A stretch of DNA of 39,181 nt from CAYWRO01 sp964460345 (GCA_964460345.1 CAYWRO010000033.1:1-39181); one strand, 5' to 3'; positions 8,807 through 18,024 are shown, counted from the stretch's first letter. Notes: generated by a model from the sequence alone, not told the origin. Made by a program: numbers and translations.

Positions 8807-10045
8807 ATGGCATCCCCGACCGTCGCCGTCCCCGATGCTGAGGTGCGCCCGTTTCATGAGGACGCCGCGGCAGTGCTGCGCCAACTGAGGGCGGCACTGG
8901 CAGGCGTCTTTGCCGCCTCGCCCAAGCCAATCCGCAGCGCAACCGACGTCCAGCGCAACCTCAACCTCCCTAAGACACTCTCCTGGCAAATCTACGGCTT
9001 CGTCACCTCGGTCGATCCGACCTCCGCCGCAACCTTGATCCCCGGCCCGCAAGCCGCGGCCCGCGTCCTGAGCGCCGCCGCCGCGCAAAGTGTGCCAGAA
9101 CCCGTGCTCGACCGAGCCGCTGACGCGTTTGCGAAGTTTGAAGCCTGTGTGGAGCGCCACGCCGGCAGTCGCGCCAGCTTCGATTCCATGGTTAGTGCCC
9201 TGCCCTCGGGAGAGACAGGCCCGGCAGATCTTGAGGCGCGCCGCGAGGCGTTTCGCGGCGCGAGTCACATCTACGGCATCCAGGTGGGCGCCACCGTCGT
9301 CACGTCCATCGTCGGGCCGGGCCCATCACCGGATACCTGCGAGTCGGTACTCATCAATGGTTTCGTCAACCTTCGCGTGATGCGGCCGTTCAACAAGCTC
9401 TTCATCGGCCGCCACGGTCAGAAGCAGCACGTTGCAGAGCAGCGCTGGACACACGGAACGGCGCTCGCCGAGCCGGGAGGCGTGCCTTCTCCCGACGATG
9501 CGCCGCTCCTGCCGGAGTTCTCCACGGGAAAGCTGCCGCGATTCAGCGCTGAAGAGAAGAGTGATGGAGGGCGCGCGTTCTACATCTCCGGCCCGCCGGT
9601 GGGCCGTACCGGGGAGTTGACCTTCTTCCTGGCCGAGCGCTTCCGGCCCGAGCCTGTGGACGAGAACGAATCAGAGTTTGACACCACCGTGCTCCACCCC
9701 ACCCAAACGCAGATCCATGACCTTCTCCTGCATCCAGCCCTCGCCGACCACAGCCGCGGCGTCACAACAACGGTTTACGGCGGACCCCTGCATGACATGC
9801 GTCGCGAGCGGCGCGATGAGGATCGGCTGAAAGTCGGCGCTCAATCCGTCTTCGTCGGCCACGGCGCTGAGTCGTTGCAAACACCGATCGTCCCTCGGTA
9901 CGTTGAGCTGCTCTCCCAGGTATCCAACGCGATGGGATGGGACACGACCGACTTCTGCGCCTATCGCTGCCAGGTGGAGTATCCGGTTCTCCATTCGTTT
10001 CTGCACGTGGCCGTGCCCCCGCCCCGGCAACAGGCTCGGCGCTGA
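8807..10045 (+). CDS. Conserved protein of unknown function, paralogue A
   Basis: A 412-aa protein I do not recognise; about half its residues match the protein at 11887. The N-terminal part (ALAGVFAASPKPIRSATDVQRNLNLP, then KTLSWQIYGF) resembles a helix-turn-helix fold, which would suggest DNA binding, but this is weak. A helical segment ends in FEACVERHAGSRASF. Shared C-terminal blocks are SHIYGIQVGA, RPFNKLFIGRH, YISGPPVGRTGELTFFLAERF, FVGHGAESLQTPIVPRYVEL and YRCQVEYPVLHS. No signal peptide or membrane segment is visible, so it is probably cytoplasmic. The frame is open upstream to 8510, but ATG 8807 is supported by the promoter six to seven bases before it and by alignment with the paralogue. 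Confidence 0.85.
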   Translation: MASPTVAVPDAEVRPFHEDAAAVLRQLRAALAGVFAASPKPIRSATDVQRNLNLPKTLSWQIYGFVTSVDPTSAATLIPGPQAAARVLSAAAAQSVPEPVLDRAADAFAKFEACVERHAGSRASFDSMVSALPSGETGPADLEARREAFRGASHIYGIQVGATVVTSIVGPGPSPDTCESVLINGFVNLRVMRPFNKLFIGRHGQKQHVAEQRWTHGTALAEPGGVPSPDDAPLLPEFSTGKLPRFSAEEKSDGGRAFYISGPPVGRTGELTFFLAERFRPEPVDENESEFDTTVLHPTQTQIHDLLLHPALADHSRGVTTTVYGGPLHDMRRERRDEDRLKVGAQSVFVGHGAESLQTPIVPRYVELLSQVSNAMGWDTTDFCAYRCQVEYPVLHSFLHVAVPPPRQQARR

Positions 10046-10153
10046 GCGAGGTCGGCACGCAAGCCCCACGTCCCGACGGCATCCGTCCGCCGGAGAGGAA
10101 GCAATCGGCCCCGCCGGCTCTTCTGCTCTTCTGCGCCGATGCTGGCAGGACGG

Positions 10154-10190
10154 GCAAAAAAAGAAGGCCCGGACTCATGGGCCCGGGCCT
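10154..10190 (-). terminator. Intrinsic terminator of the FG-GAP protein gene
   Basis: On the minus strand AGGCCCGG and CCGGGCCT form an 8-bp stem with a 10-nt loop, followed by TCTTTTTTTG. It lies 33 bp past the stop of the gene at 10223-11590, between two convergent genes. Confidence 0.85.
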
Positions 10191-10222
10191 CAAGCCAGCA
10201 TCCGAAACTGTGGCGATCTACT

Positions 10223-11590
10223 TCAGGGGCAGGCCGAACCTGCGGACGCCGGGAACCAGCAATCCAGGAACGCCAGCAGATCGAACACATCCACGGAAAC
10301 CGGCTCATCTCCTGTCAGTTCAGCGGCGGCATCGCCGGCGAACCACAGGTCCAGGTAGGCAAGAAGGTCAAACACATCGACCTGCGCCGCATCACCGTCC
10401 GTTTCACACTCGCAGACGGGCGCAGTCTCAACGCACTGGTTCATCAGAATGGAAATCTGGTCGGCCGTGACGATTCCGGCTGCCACGTCGATCGCACCGT
10501 CGTTGTTGAAGTCGCCCAGCGCGAGGCTCCGCGGCACGCCGCCTGCCGGTATGTTGGCGCCCTCGACGAACGTCCCGTCGCCGTTGCTCATCAGCACGCC
10601 CACTGCCGAACCGATGTTCCGCCCGCTCACGATGTCCGCGAACCCGTCCCCATTAACATCCGCCACGTCAATGCGTGGACTGAAGGCAATGGACACTGTC
10701 TGAGCGGCCTGGAAGGTCCCATCCGCGTTCCCCAGCAGGAAGTGCATCGAACGGGTCTCGCCGATCACAAGATCCATGCGGCCGTCACCATTCAGATCTC
10801 CTCCCCGCAGGTTTTCCGCGGCGGGAACCTCATAGCGCTGCGGCCCCTCGGTCAGGTTCCCCGTCCCGTCGTTGAACGCGATCGCGATCGCCTTCGGCGT
10901 GGCCAATGTCAGCGTCATCGCCACATCCAGCGTCCCGTCGCCGTCGAAGTCGGCGATCACCGTCCCCGTCGGACCGGCGTCATGGAGCGTAAACAACTCC
11001 TGCTCAAACGTCCCGTCTCCGTTGCCCGGCAGCACGTTCAGTGAGTTGTCATCACGATTGACGTACACGATGTCCAGGAACGCGTCCCCGTTCATGTGCG
11101 CCACCCGCACGCCGCGGGCCCGCGTCGCGAACCCGTAGAACTCCGGATCGGCGAAGGTTCCGCCCGCCTGCTGCATGAAAACGGCCACGCCGGGGAACCC
11201 CAGATCCGCGCTCTCCACGCCGACGATGATGTCACTCAGACCGTCGCCGTTCAGGTCCGCGATCACGGGATCCGTCGCCCTGGCGAGCAGGTCGGCCTCC
11301 GGGTCGACGATCAGCGGCAACTCCACGTGCCCCCCAAACTGGCCCGTGCCGTCGCTGTACAGGATCGAGACGGACTCGCCGAAGTAGTTTCCCGCCACCA
11401 CGTCCGCAAAGCCGTCCCCATTCACGTCCCCTGCCGTCATCTCCAGTGGGTTGTCCCCCACCTGATACAACCCCGCACCGGCAAGAATCGTGTCCGGCGT
11501 GCACTGCGCCCACGCCGCCGATGCGGCCAGCAGCAGGCCCGCGGGGCCCAGCAGGCGCGCAAGTTGACGTCGATCAGTTCTGTTCTTCAT
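10223..11590 (-). CDS. Secreted FG-GAP/VCBS seven-repeat protein with dockerin-like tail
   Basis: A 455-aa exported protein. The signal peptide runs from MKNRTDRRQLARLLG to ASAAWAQ. Seven FG-GAP units follow, each with a calcium-binding loop (DVNGDGFADVV, DLNGDGLSDII, HMNGDAFLDIV, DFDGDGTLDVA, DLNGDGRMDLV, DVNGDGFADIV, DFNNDGAIDVA), consistent with a seven-bladed propeller. The C-terminus has two units, DVFDLLAYLDLWFAG and DVFDLLAFLDCWFP, like those of the 6099 and 26822 proteins. The frame extends to 11638, but ATG 11590 is preferred: it begins a proper signal peptide and has GGGAAG seven bases upstream. It lies between the two paralogues of unknown function but on the opposite strand. Ligand unknown. 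Confidence 0.9.
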   Translation of the reverse strand: MKNRTDRRQLARLLGPAGLLLAASAAWAQCTPDTILAGAGLYQVGDNPLEMTAGDVNGDGFADVVAGNYFGESVSILYSDGTGQFGGHVELPLIVDPEADLLARATDPVIADLNGDGLSDIIVGVESADLGFPGVAVFMQQAGGTFADPEFYGFATRARGVRVAHMNGDAFLDIVYVNRDDNSLNVLPGNGDGTFEQELFTLHDAGPTGTVIADFDGDGTLDVAMTLTLATPKAIAIAFNDGTGNLTEGPQRYEVPAAENLRGGDLNGDGRMDLVIGETRSMHFLLGNADGTFQAAQTVSIAFSPRIDVADVNGDGFADIVSGRNIGSAVGVLMSNGDGTFVEGANIPAGGVPRSLALGDFNNDGAIDVAAGIVTADQISILMNQCVETAPVCECETDGDAAQVDVFDLLAYLDLWFAGDAAAELTGDEPVSVDVFDLLAFLDCWFPASAGSACP

Positions 11591-11825
11591 CGTGCTTCCC
11601 TTCTTCTCTTCAAGAGGTAACGAGGTCGGGTGGTCCACAGCCTTCGCGACCGAGCGGTCACGGGCTCAGTGTGCCGGTCAATCTCTCTGTGCCGTTCGGA
11701 AACAGTCAGGTAGGCTGATTCCAGTGCAGAACTCCGATGGCCACCCGATGAGGCTCAAACACGGCCGAACGGAGGCTGGGCCCCATTGTGCCACAGGCCG
11801 CGGCACCGTCAAGGACTGCGCTTGA

Positions 11826-11841
11826 ATTTTCAAATGAAAAT
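11826..11841. promoter_or_regulatory. Palindrome upstream of the paralogue B promoter
   Basis: ATTTTCA-AA-TGAAAAT is a perfect 7-2-7 inverted repeat ending 10 bp before the -35 element. It is strikingly AT-rich for this region. It could be an activator site or an UP-like element. Paralogue A has no equivalent. Confidence 0.4.
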
Positions 11842-11851
11842 CCATCCAGGC

Positions 11852-11880
11852 TTGCGGCACGCGCGAACTTGGATTATGCT
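11852..11880 (+). promoter_or_regulatory. Promoter of paralogue B, apparently leaderless
   Basis: TTGCGG (11852-11857), a 17-bp spacer and TATGCT (11875-11880) lie 6 bp before the ATG at 11887. The hexamers and spacing match those in front of paralogue A except for one base of the -10. Confidence 0.65.
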
Positions 11881-11886
11881 GCCTGA

Positions 11887-13155
11887 ATGGCCGGATCGAC
11901 CCCGCCCCAGGACTCCACGAGCGCCTTGGCCGCGCCGCCTGCTACGCAGACCTTTGAGGCCGAGGTCACCCATGTCGTCTGCCGCTTCAAAGCGGCCCTT
12001 GCCGGCGTATTTGCCTCACTGCCGCACCAAGTCCGCGGCGGCACCGACCTGCAGCGCGAACTCCATCTCCCCAGCACTCTCTCCTGGCAGTTGCACCGCT
12101 TCGCCACCGCGGGCGATCCGGTCGCCGCCGCGGGTCAGGTACCGGGACGGCACGCAATGACCCGTGCGCTTGCCGCCGCCGAGAAGCTCGGTGTGCCCAA
12201 GTCGATCATCGAGCGGGCCGCCTCCGCGTTCGATGAGTTCGAAGCGTGCGTTGAGCGCCATGCCGGCGACCGCGCAGCGTTCACCTCGATGATTAGCTCC
12301 CTCGCGTCGGACGAAGTCTCGATCGATTTGAATGTCCGCCGTGATGCCTTTCGCTCCTTGAGCCACATCTACGGGGTCCAACTCGGCGCCCACTCCGAGA
12401 CCTGCATCCTGAGGCCGACCGGCCGGCCCAATGAGTACGACGCCGTGCTCATCGCGGGCTTTGTGAGCCTGCGCGCCATGCGTCCCTTTGAGAGACTCTT
12501 CATCGTGCGCCATAGCCTCTCCCAGGGAGATTGGATGCCACGTCACGAAGACGAGGAGGCCGACGAGACGGCGGCTGTTGTCAAGGCGGTCACTCCTGTC
12601 GACATGCTGTCAGGCGAGCCGGATCTGGAAGACGTTCCGCTCCTCCACCAGTTCTGCTCCGGCGTGCTGCCGCGATTCTTCAGCCACCGCAGGCCCGGCA
12701 AGGATCGAGAACTCTACATTTCATGCCCGCCGATCGGACGCACCGGAGAGACGACCTTCTTCATCGCGGAACGGTTCACCTTCACCATGCGCGAGGATGA
12801 GAACCTGATCTGCGACATGACAAACTATCATCCGGCGCGAATACAGCTCCAGGACGTTCTGCTTCCTTGCGGCCACTTCAACCGCAAAGCGCCGCAAACC
12901 GGCGTGTACGGCGGCGTCCAGCCCGAAATGCGCAAGCAGTGCCGCGATGGTCTCAATGTGCAGGCACGAACAGCGTTCGTCGGCACGGGCGTGGAATCGT
13001 TGCACACGCCCACCATCCCGCGTTACGTCGAAATGCTCGCCTATGTCTGCGACCGGTTCGGATGGCGCCACGAAGATTTTGATGCCTACCGCTGCCAGAT
13101 CGAGTACCCGATCCTGTACACGCTGCTGACCGTGAAGTTCGACCACGGCTCCTGA
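11887..13155 (+). CDS. Conserved protein of unknown function, paralogue B
   Basis: A 422-aa homologue of the 8807 protein. Shared blocks include AALAGVFAS, GTDLQRELHLPSTLSWQLHRF, FEACVERHAGDRAAF, SHIYGVQLGA, RPFERLFIVRH, YISCPPIGRTGETTFFIAERF, FVGTGVESLHTPTIPRYVEML and YRCQIEYPILY. It differs mainly by an acidic insertion (HEDEEADETAAVV) and a Pro/Ser/Thr-rich N-terminal 20 residues. The possible helix-turn-helix near residues 45-70 is conserved in both copies. No export signal is visible. The ATG at 11887 is supported by the promoter immediately upstream. Its stop lies 5 bp from the stop of the converging DUF3299-like gene. The function is unknown. Confidence 0.85.
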   Translation: MAGSTPPQDSTSALAAPPATQTFEAEVTHVVCRFKAALAGVFASLPHQVRGGTDLQRELHLPSTLSWQLHRFATAGDPVAAAGQVPGRHAMTRALAAAEKLGVPKSIIERAASAFDEFEACVERHAGDRAAFTSMISSLASDEVSIDLNVRRDAFRSLSHIYGVQLGAHSETCILRPTGRPNEYDAVLIAGFVSLRAMRPFERLFIVRHSLSQGDWMPRHEDEEADETAAVVKAVTPVDMLSGEPDLEDVPLLHQFCSGVLPRFFSHRRPGKDRELYISCPPIGRTGETTFFIAERFTFTMREDENLICDMTNYHPARIQLQDVLLPCGHFNRKAPQTGVYGGVQPEMRKQCRDGLNVQARTAFVGTGVESLHTPTIPRYVEMLAYVCDRFGWRHEDFDAYRCQIEYPILYTLLTVKFDHGS

Positions 13156-13160
13156 CTCTT

Positions 13161-14108
13161 CTACAACCCCGTCGCTTCCAGCTCCGCCTCATCCAGCACG
13201 TACAGCGAGACGAGCCACTTCCCGGCCAGGTAAGGGTCGACCCGCAGCACGCCCGTCACCGCCCCGTACGTGAATCGCCAGGCATCCTTGCCCGCAGCGC
13301 TGCGCAGCTTCACCTCCACCGAGTCGTACGGCGTCGGCGGAATGCCGATGCAGCACCCGTCCCACTGGTTGTACATCACCAGCAGTTCGTCCGCATCCGT
13401 TGCGACAATCGGAAACAGCAGAAACCCCGTCAGCCGCACGTGCTTGCCGTCAAGCTGAGTGACCCACGCGGGCAGTTCCGTTTTCCCCTGCCGCGGGTTG
13501 TACTCGCGCCCCGCGGAGACCAGCACATCCCACGGCACAAGGTATGGGTTCGCCTTCGTCCCATCGCCGGGCACGGTCCAGCGATCGTCGATTCGGATCG
13601 AGGGACCCGTCGCCTCTTCGGCCGCCTTCGCGGCGGCGGCCCGCGCGGCCTCCGCTTTCTCGGCGAGCACGCGCGCCTCGGCCATCGCCGCTTCGTACTC
13701 CGGCGTCCCCGGCAGCAACGGCTCCATCCGGCGCGCCGGCGGCGCTGCCTCACGCACCGGCGGGTCCGTCTGCGGGGCATCCGCAACGGCATCGACCGGG
13801 TCCGGATCCGCCGGCGCCTCGGGCTGCTCGTCCGCACTCTCGACGTCCGCAGTTTCGGCCGCGTCACGTCCGAACTGGGCATCCGCTTCCGCGAGTCCCT
13901 GAGCGGCCTCGTCGATGCCCTCCTGCTCAGCGGCAGCACTCCGCGCCGGCGGATCGGTCGCCAGTGGCTCGGCCAGGCCCGCCCCCCCCCCCGCGTCCCC
14001 AACCTCTATAGACGAACCTTGCGATGGCTGCTCAGTGCCGCCGCGACGCACCAAGAGCACGCCCGCGGCGACCGCCAGCACCAGAATAATGCCCCAGAAG
14101 ATCTTCAA
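13161..14108 (-). CDS. Membrane-anchored DUF3299-like protein
   Basis: A 315-aa protein with one N-terminal membrane helix (IFWGIILVLAVAAGVLLV), a long Ala/Pro/Glu/Asp-rich linker (about 25-170) including an Ala-rich helix, and a C-terminal domain resembling DUF3299: VRLTGFLLFPIV, NQWDGCCIGIPPTPYDSVEVKL, and a GVLRVDPYLAG segment. The start is TTG 14108, supported by GGAGGA eight bases upstream. An 11-base C run at 13982-13992 (G on the coding strand) lies early in the gene, within the linker. The role is unknown; DUF3299 proteins are generally periplasmic and uncharacterised. It lies 134 bp downstream of recQ and may be transcribed separately. Confidence 0.75.
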   Translation of the reverse strand: MKIFWGIILVLAVAAGVLLVRRGGTEQPSQGSSIEVGDAGGGAGLAEPLATDPPARSAAAEQEGIDEAAQGLAEADAQFGRDAAETADVESADEQPEAPADPDPVDAVADAPQTDPPVREAAPPARRMEPLLPGTPEYEAAMAEARVLAEKAEAARAAAAKAAEEATGPSIRIDDRWTVPGDGTKANPYLVPWDVLVSAGREYNPRQGKTELPAWVTQLDGKHVRLTGFLLFPIVATDADELLVMYNQWDGCCIGIPPTPYDSVEVKLRSAAGKDAWRFTYGAVTGVLRVDPYLAGKWLVSLYVLDEAELEATGL

Positions 14109-14242
14109 ATCGGGTCCTCCGTGTCAATTCTACCGGCGCGCGGCCGGGCATGTTCACGGTGCGATGCAGGAGGAGCACCCGGTGAGGCCCGACGCAATGG
14201 TGGGTGGAGCGGGGAGTGGGGGGAGTGGAAGCCAACGCACGT

Positions 14243-16537
14243 TCACGTCGTCGACGGCGATGCTGATGGATACCGCCCCTCAAAGAGCAGCGTGGCCCGG
14301 ATCAGTTCGTATGAAACCGTCCCCCCCAAATGTTCGTGGATGGGCTTGAGTCGCTCGCCGCCCGTCGCATCAGCGGCTTCCAGAATGCGCGCCTGCGTGG
14401 CCCGGTCCACCCAGGCATCGATGCTCGTCGGCCGCTCCTCGTGGATGAACTCGCACAGATACTCCCCGACGGTCCCGCGCGCCCGTTGCACGATTTCCAT
14501 CACCGCCTCGACCGACTCGCCCTGGCGAAAGAGTTCAAACGCGTGCCGCTTCGCCGCGGAGGCCTTTCGTTGCCCCGGCGTGCGCAGGGCCGGCGCGGGC
14601 GCAGGCGGCGCTTCATCTGTGGACAGCTCATGCTCGCGGCAATGCTCCGCAATGACGCGCAGCACCGCCTCGCCGAACTGGTCGGCCTTGCTCTCCCCGA
14701 TTCCACGCACGCGCAGCAGGTGGCGGCGCTGCGTCGGGCGCAGGCGGGCCAGGTCGCGCAGCGTGGCATCGGAAAAGACCGTGTACGCCGGCGCCTGCCG
14801 CGCTTCGGCGATCTCGCGCCGCATCGCACGCAGCGCTTCGAAGAGCCCCCGGTCAACACCCGTCCAGTCATCCTGCAAGTAGCGCCGCTTCGATGAGCTC
14901 GAGTCACCATTAAGCTGCGCCGCCCCCTTCATCGCCAGCAGCTTCACTTCGCGCTCGCCCTTGAGCACCGCGCGCGAGTGCTCTCCCAGCGTCACGAGTG
15001 GAAACTCCGTCCCCGCGCGGCCGAGCGCGCCCTGAAAGATGAGCTGGTCGATCGCCGAGAGCACCTCCGCCCGACCCATCGAGGAGAGCAGCCCGAACGT
15101 GCTCAGCTTCTCGTGCCCGCGTTCGGTGAGGCGCTTCGTCGCCCGTCCGCGCACGATGTCGGCGATGTGCCGCGCGCCGAACGGCGTCTTCAGCCGGGCC
15201 ACGCAGGAGATGATCTTCTGTGCAATCTCCAGCGCGCCCTCTACGGGCTCCGTGTCCCCCGTGCAGATGTCGCACGCCTCGCAGCTCTCCTTGCCGTACG
15301 GTTGCCCGAAGTACTCGCTGAGCTGCTTGTGCCGGCACACCATCCCGGTGATCAGCCCGACCATGTGGTCCAGCAGTTCGTTCTGGGCACGGATCACCGT
15401 CACCGGGTCCGGCGCGTTCTCCGCGCTCTTTTCAATCAGCCGCCGCCACCGCTGCGCATCAGACGCCGAATACAGCGTCACGCACTCGGCGCTCAATCCA
15501 TCGCGCCCGGCCCGCCCCGTCTCCTGCTGGAAGTGCTCGATGGTCTTTGGCATCGAGGCGTGGATCACGCAGCGCACGTTGCTGCGATCAATCCCCATCC
15601 CGAACGCCACCGTGGCGCACACCACGTTGAGCTTCTCGCGTGCAAAGTCGTCCTGCACGCGCTGCCGCACGTCCGCCTCCAGGCCAGCGTGGTACGCGCG
15701 GGCCGTCACGCCCGAGGCCGTCAACGCCGTCGCCAGTTCTTCCGTGTCGCGCCGGCTGAGGCAATAGATGATGGCCGCCTCATCGTTGTGCCCGCCCAGA
15801 ATCTGCACGCACTGGCCGACCACGTCTCCCTTCGGCAGCACCCGATAGTTCAGGTTCGGCCGGTCAAAGATCCCCACCAGCACGGCGGGGTCGCGCAGCC
15901 GGAGTTGCTCGACGATGTCGCGCCGCACACGCTCCGTCGCCGTCGCCGTAAACGCGTGCAGCGGCGCGGCAGGAAAGCGGTCGCGCAGCTCCGCAAGCCG
16001 CCGGTACTCCTGCCGGAAATCATGCCCCCACTGGCTGATGCAGTGCGCCTCATCAATGGCGAAAGACCCCACACCCGCGCGCTCCAGCAGGTCCAGAAAC
16101 CGCGGCGTCAGCAGCCGCTCGGGCGCGACGAACACCAGCCGGTGCTCCCCCGCAAGGATCCCACGCTCAATCTGCGCCGCCTCCCCCGCAGGCAGATTTG
16201 AGTGGACCGCCGCCGCCGGCACGCCGCACAGCTTCAGGCCATCCACCTGGTCCTTCATGAGCGCGATCAGCGGGCTCACGACCACGCACAACCGTCCCGT
16301 GAGCAGTGGGGGGGCCTGGTAACACAGGCTCTTGCCGCCACCCGTCGGCATCACCACAAGGGAGTCACGCCCGTCGATCCCGGCCCGGATCGCCTCCGCC
16401 TGCAACGGCCGCAGCGCATCAAACCCCCAGTGACGCTGCAGCACCTCGGCAAGTCGCGGGTGGACAGCCGCGGCCGCATCCGTCGCGGCCCGGCTCCCGG
16501 CAGTGTGATCGGCGGCCGTCGTCATCCGGCCGATCAT
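14243..16537 (-). CDS. recQ: ATP-dependent DNA helicase RecQ
   Basis: A 3'-5' DNA helicase of recombination and repair, 764 aa. Motifs: Q-motif region GFDALRPLQ, Walker A PTGGGKS (64-70), DEAHCISQWGHDFR (from 162), FTATAT, GRAGRDG. The zinc-binding part of the RQC region shows C-RHKQLSEYFG-C...CEACDIC near 400-425, followed by a winged helix and an HRDC domain (around 565-640, RLRPTQRRHLLRVRGIGESKADQFG). A C-terminal helix-turn-helix segment (KRHAFELFRQGESVEAVMEI and following), as in some RecQ/WRN-type proteins, completes it. An alternative start is Met5. The gene follows the MOSC gene by six bases, so the two are cotranscribed. Confidence 0.95.
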   Translation of the reverse strand: MIGRMTTAADHTAGSRAATDAAAAVHPRLAEVLQRHWGFDALRPLQAEAIRAGIDGRDSLVVMPTGGGKSLCYQAPPLLTGRLCVVVSPLIALMKDQVDGLKLCGVPAAAVHSNLPAGEAAQIERGILAGEHRLVFVAPERLLTPRFLDLLERAGVGSFAIDEAHCISQWGHDFRQEYRRLAELRDRFPAAPLHAFTATATERVRRDIVEQLRLRDPAVLVGIFDRPNLNYRVLPKGDVVGQCVQILGGHNDEAAIIYCLSRRDTEELATALTASGVTARAYHAGLEADVRQRVQDDFAREKLNVVCATVAFGMGIDRSNVRCVIHASMPKTIEHFQQETGRAGRDGLSAECVTLYSASDAQRWRRLIEKSAENAPDPVTVIRAQNELLDHMVGLITGMVCRHKQLSEYFGQPYGKESCEACDICTGDTEPVEGALEIAQKIISCVARLKTPFGARHIADIVRGRATKRLTERGHEKLSTFGLLSSMGRAEVLSAIDQLIFQGALGRAGTEFPLVTLGEHSRAVLKGEREVKLLAMKGAAQLNGDSSSSKRRYLQDDWTGVDRGLFEALRAMRREIAEARQAPAYTVFSDATLRDLARLRPTQRRHLLRVRGIGESKADQFGEAVLRVIAEHCREHELSTDEAPPAPAPALRTPGQRKASAAKRHAFELFRQGESVEAVMEIVQRARGTVGEYLCEFIHEERPTSIDAWVDRATQARILEAADATGGERLKPIHEHLGGTVSYELIRATLLFEGRYPSASPSTT

Positions 16538-16543
16538 ACCCGA

Positions 16544-17032
16544 TCAAACCCCGTTCGCAACCGCCGGCCCCACATACCGTACCAACTCGCCCACCCGCAC
16601 TCGTCCGGGCTGCAGCACGCGCGCGTACACCCGGCTTTCCCCCGGATGGTCGGCCTGCTTAACCCGGTTGAACTTGAGCTCGCGGAAGGACTCGCGGATC
16701 GTCGAGCACGGCGTCGTGTACGACGTGACCTCCAGTTCCACGCCGCCCTCGAAGACGAACCGTCCTCCCGGCGCGACGCTCGCCCACTCCACGCCCGCCA
16801 CCGTCACGTTCTCTCCCGTCGTCCCCGGCCCAATCGGGTGTCCTTCCCCCTCAAGGCGCTCGATCACTTCAAGCGCAAAGAGGCACACCGCGCGATCCGG
16901 TCCGCCGTGATGCTTCGTGTCATTCTGCCGGTCACCCACAAGGCCGGTCAGCGTCACCTCCGCCGCCTCCACCGGCAGCTTCGGCACGCCCCCGTCCGAC
17001 ACACTGACCTGGACAACGCGCCCCCGCATCAC
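16544..17032 (-). CDS. MOSC domain protein
   Basis: A 162-aa single-domain MOSC (molybdenum cofactor sulfurase C-terminal) protein. Visible signatures are GLVGDRQND (31-39), HHGGPDRAVCLF (41-52), GTTGENVTVAG and the conserved Cys in TTPCSTIRESF (C109), which in this family is linked to sulfur or molybdenum cofactor ligands. Small bacterial MOSC proteins of this type often act on reduced or N-hydroxylated substrates, but the substrate here is unknown. The start is GTG 17032 or ATG 17029; GTG directly abuts the TGA of the preceding gene (TGAGTGATG), giving tight coupling. Confidence 0.88.
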   Translation of the reverse strand: MMRGRVVQVSVSDGGVPKLPVEAAEVTLTGLVGDRQNDTKHHGGPDRAVCLFALEVIERLEGEGHPIGPGTTGENVTVAGVEWASVAPGGRFVFEGGVELEVTSYTTPCSTIRESFRELKFNRVKQADHPGESRVYARVLQPGRVRVGELVRYVGPAVANGV

Positions 17033-17959
17033 TCACAGCCACTCCAGTCTCTGCAGGTCTTCCACCGGTTCCGTGAATGAGCACGACCCGAACGAGAGCG
17101 CAAACGCCTCGCGCGCACGCGCCACGCCCGCGGCCGACAAGTCGTGGCCGCACACTTGCACGCCATCTGCGCTGAAGCCGAACGCGCCGGGATCGGTCGC
17201 CTGGAGAATCACCGCGAGTTCACGCTCATCCAGCCCCAGTTCCATCGCGGCCGCGGCGGCCAGGAAGACGTTGAGAAACCCGTGCATGGTCGCTCGCGGC
17301 GCATCCGCTTCGTACGTCAGCGCATATTCAGCGCGAATCGGGTGGTGCAGCCCCGCCGTCGCCTTGAAAGGAATCTGCGCCGTCGCGCACGTCGCGATAA
17401 ACGCAGCCACACGGTCCGTTGCCGGAATCGCCTCCGGCGTAACGCCACCCGTGCGGATCTTCGCCGCGGCGTCATTCCCGGCGATGGCGGTCGCGAACCC
17501 GCGCAGGTCTCCGCCCAGCGGCAACTCGAAAAATGGAAACAGTTCTTCAGGAATCAGGTCCAGCGCCTCGTCGATCTGCGCAGCGCTCTCAACCTTCAGT
17601 TCGATCGTGTCCGCCACCACCAACCCCTTGCCGGGCTGTTCATGCTCGTGGTTGAACGCGAAGATCGAATCGATGTTCTCGTCCAGATCCCCGTCAATGA
17701 TCGCGCTCAGCCGCCACGCCCCAGCCTCGCCCTCCTGCGCCCCCTCGCCCTCCCGAGGCAGCAGGTCCACGGTCGCCTGGCGAAACTGCTCCAGCTTCGA
17801 GACCGGCACGACGAAGCGCCCCAGCATCCACGCGTGCTCGCTCTTGCGGTACGCCGCGTAGTTCGACACCGCGCGGGCCATGTCCAGCTTCGCCGGGGGA
17901 AACAGCCCCGCATAATCGACCAGTTCGGTCAACAACGTCGTCACCGCTCGCTCAGGCAT
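17033..17959 (-). CDS. Conserved hypothetical protein coupled to MOSC and recQ
   Basis: A 308-aa cytoplasmic protein that I cannot name. Notable segments are LVDYAGLFPPAKLDM near the start, RFVVPVSKLEQF, a conserved-looking EDEFFELPLGGDL-type stretch (read here as ELFPFFELPLGGDL), KIRTGGVTPEAIP and FKATAGLHHPIR. The last two resemble substrate or phosphate-binding loops of TIM-barrel enzymes, but no family assignment is safe. The ATG at 17959 is well supported by AAGGAGG seven bases upstream. The stop directly abuts the MOSC start, and recQ follows, so the three form one operon. The lipoprotein gene ends 65 bp upstream and may belong to it. Confidence 0.8.
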   Translation of the reverse strand: MPERAVTTLLTELVDYAGLFPPAKLDMARAVSNYAAYRKSEHAWMLGRFVVPVSKLEQFRQATVDLLPREGEGAQEGEAGAWRLSAIIDGDLDENIDSIFAFNHEHEQPGKGLVVADTIELKVESAAQIDEALDLIPEELFPFFELPLGGDLRGFATAIAGNDAAAKIRTGGVTPEAIPATDRVAAFIATCATAQIPFKATAGLHHPIRAEYALTYEADAPRATMHGFLNVFLAAAAAMELGLDERELAVILQATDPGAFGFSADGVQVCGHDLSAAGVARAREAFALSFGSCSFTEPVEDLQRLEWL

Positions 17960-18024
17960 GGGCCCCTCCTTTCACCCGTGGCACCCCTTCAAAGCGATGC
18001 GAGCATACGCACCGTCGATGCCCC

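Noticed and set aside
12016..12546. Minus-strand frame opposite paralogue B
   Set aside because: The plus strand is conserved with paralogue A, so the antisense frame is a shadow.
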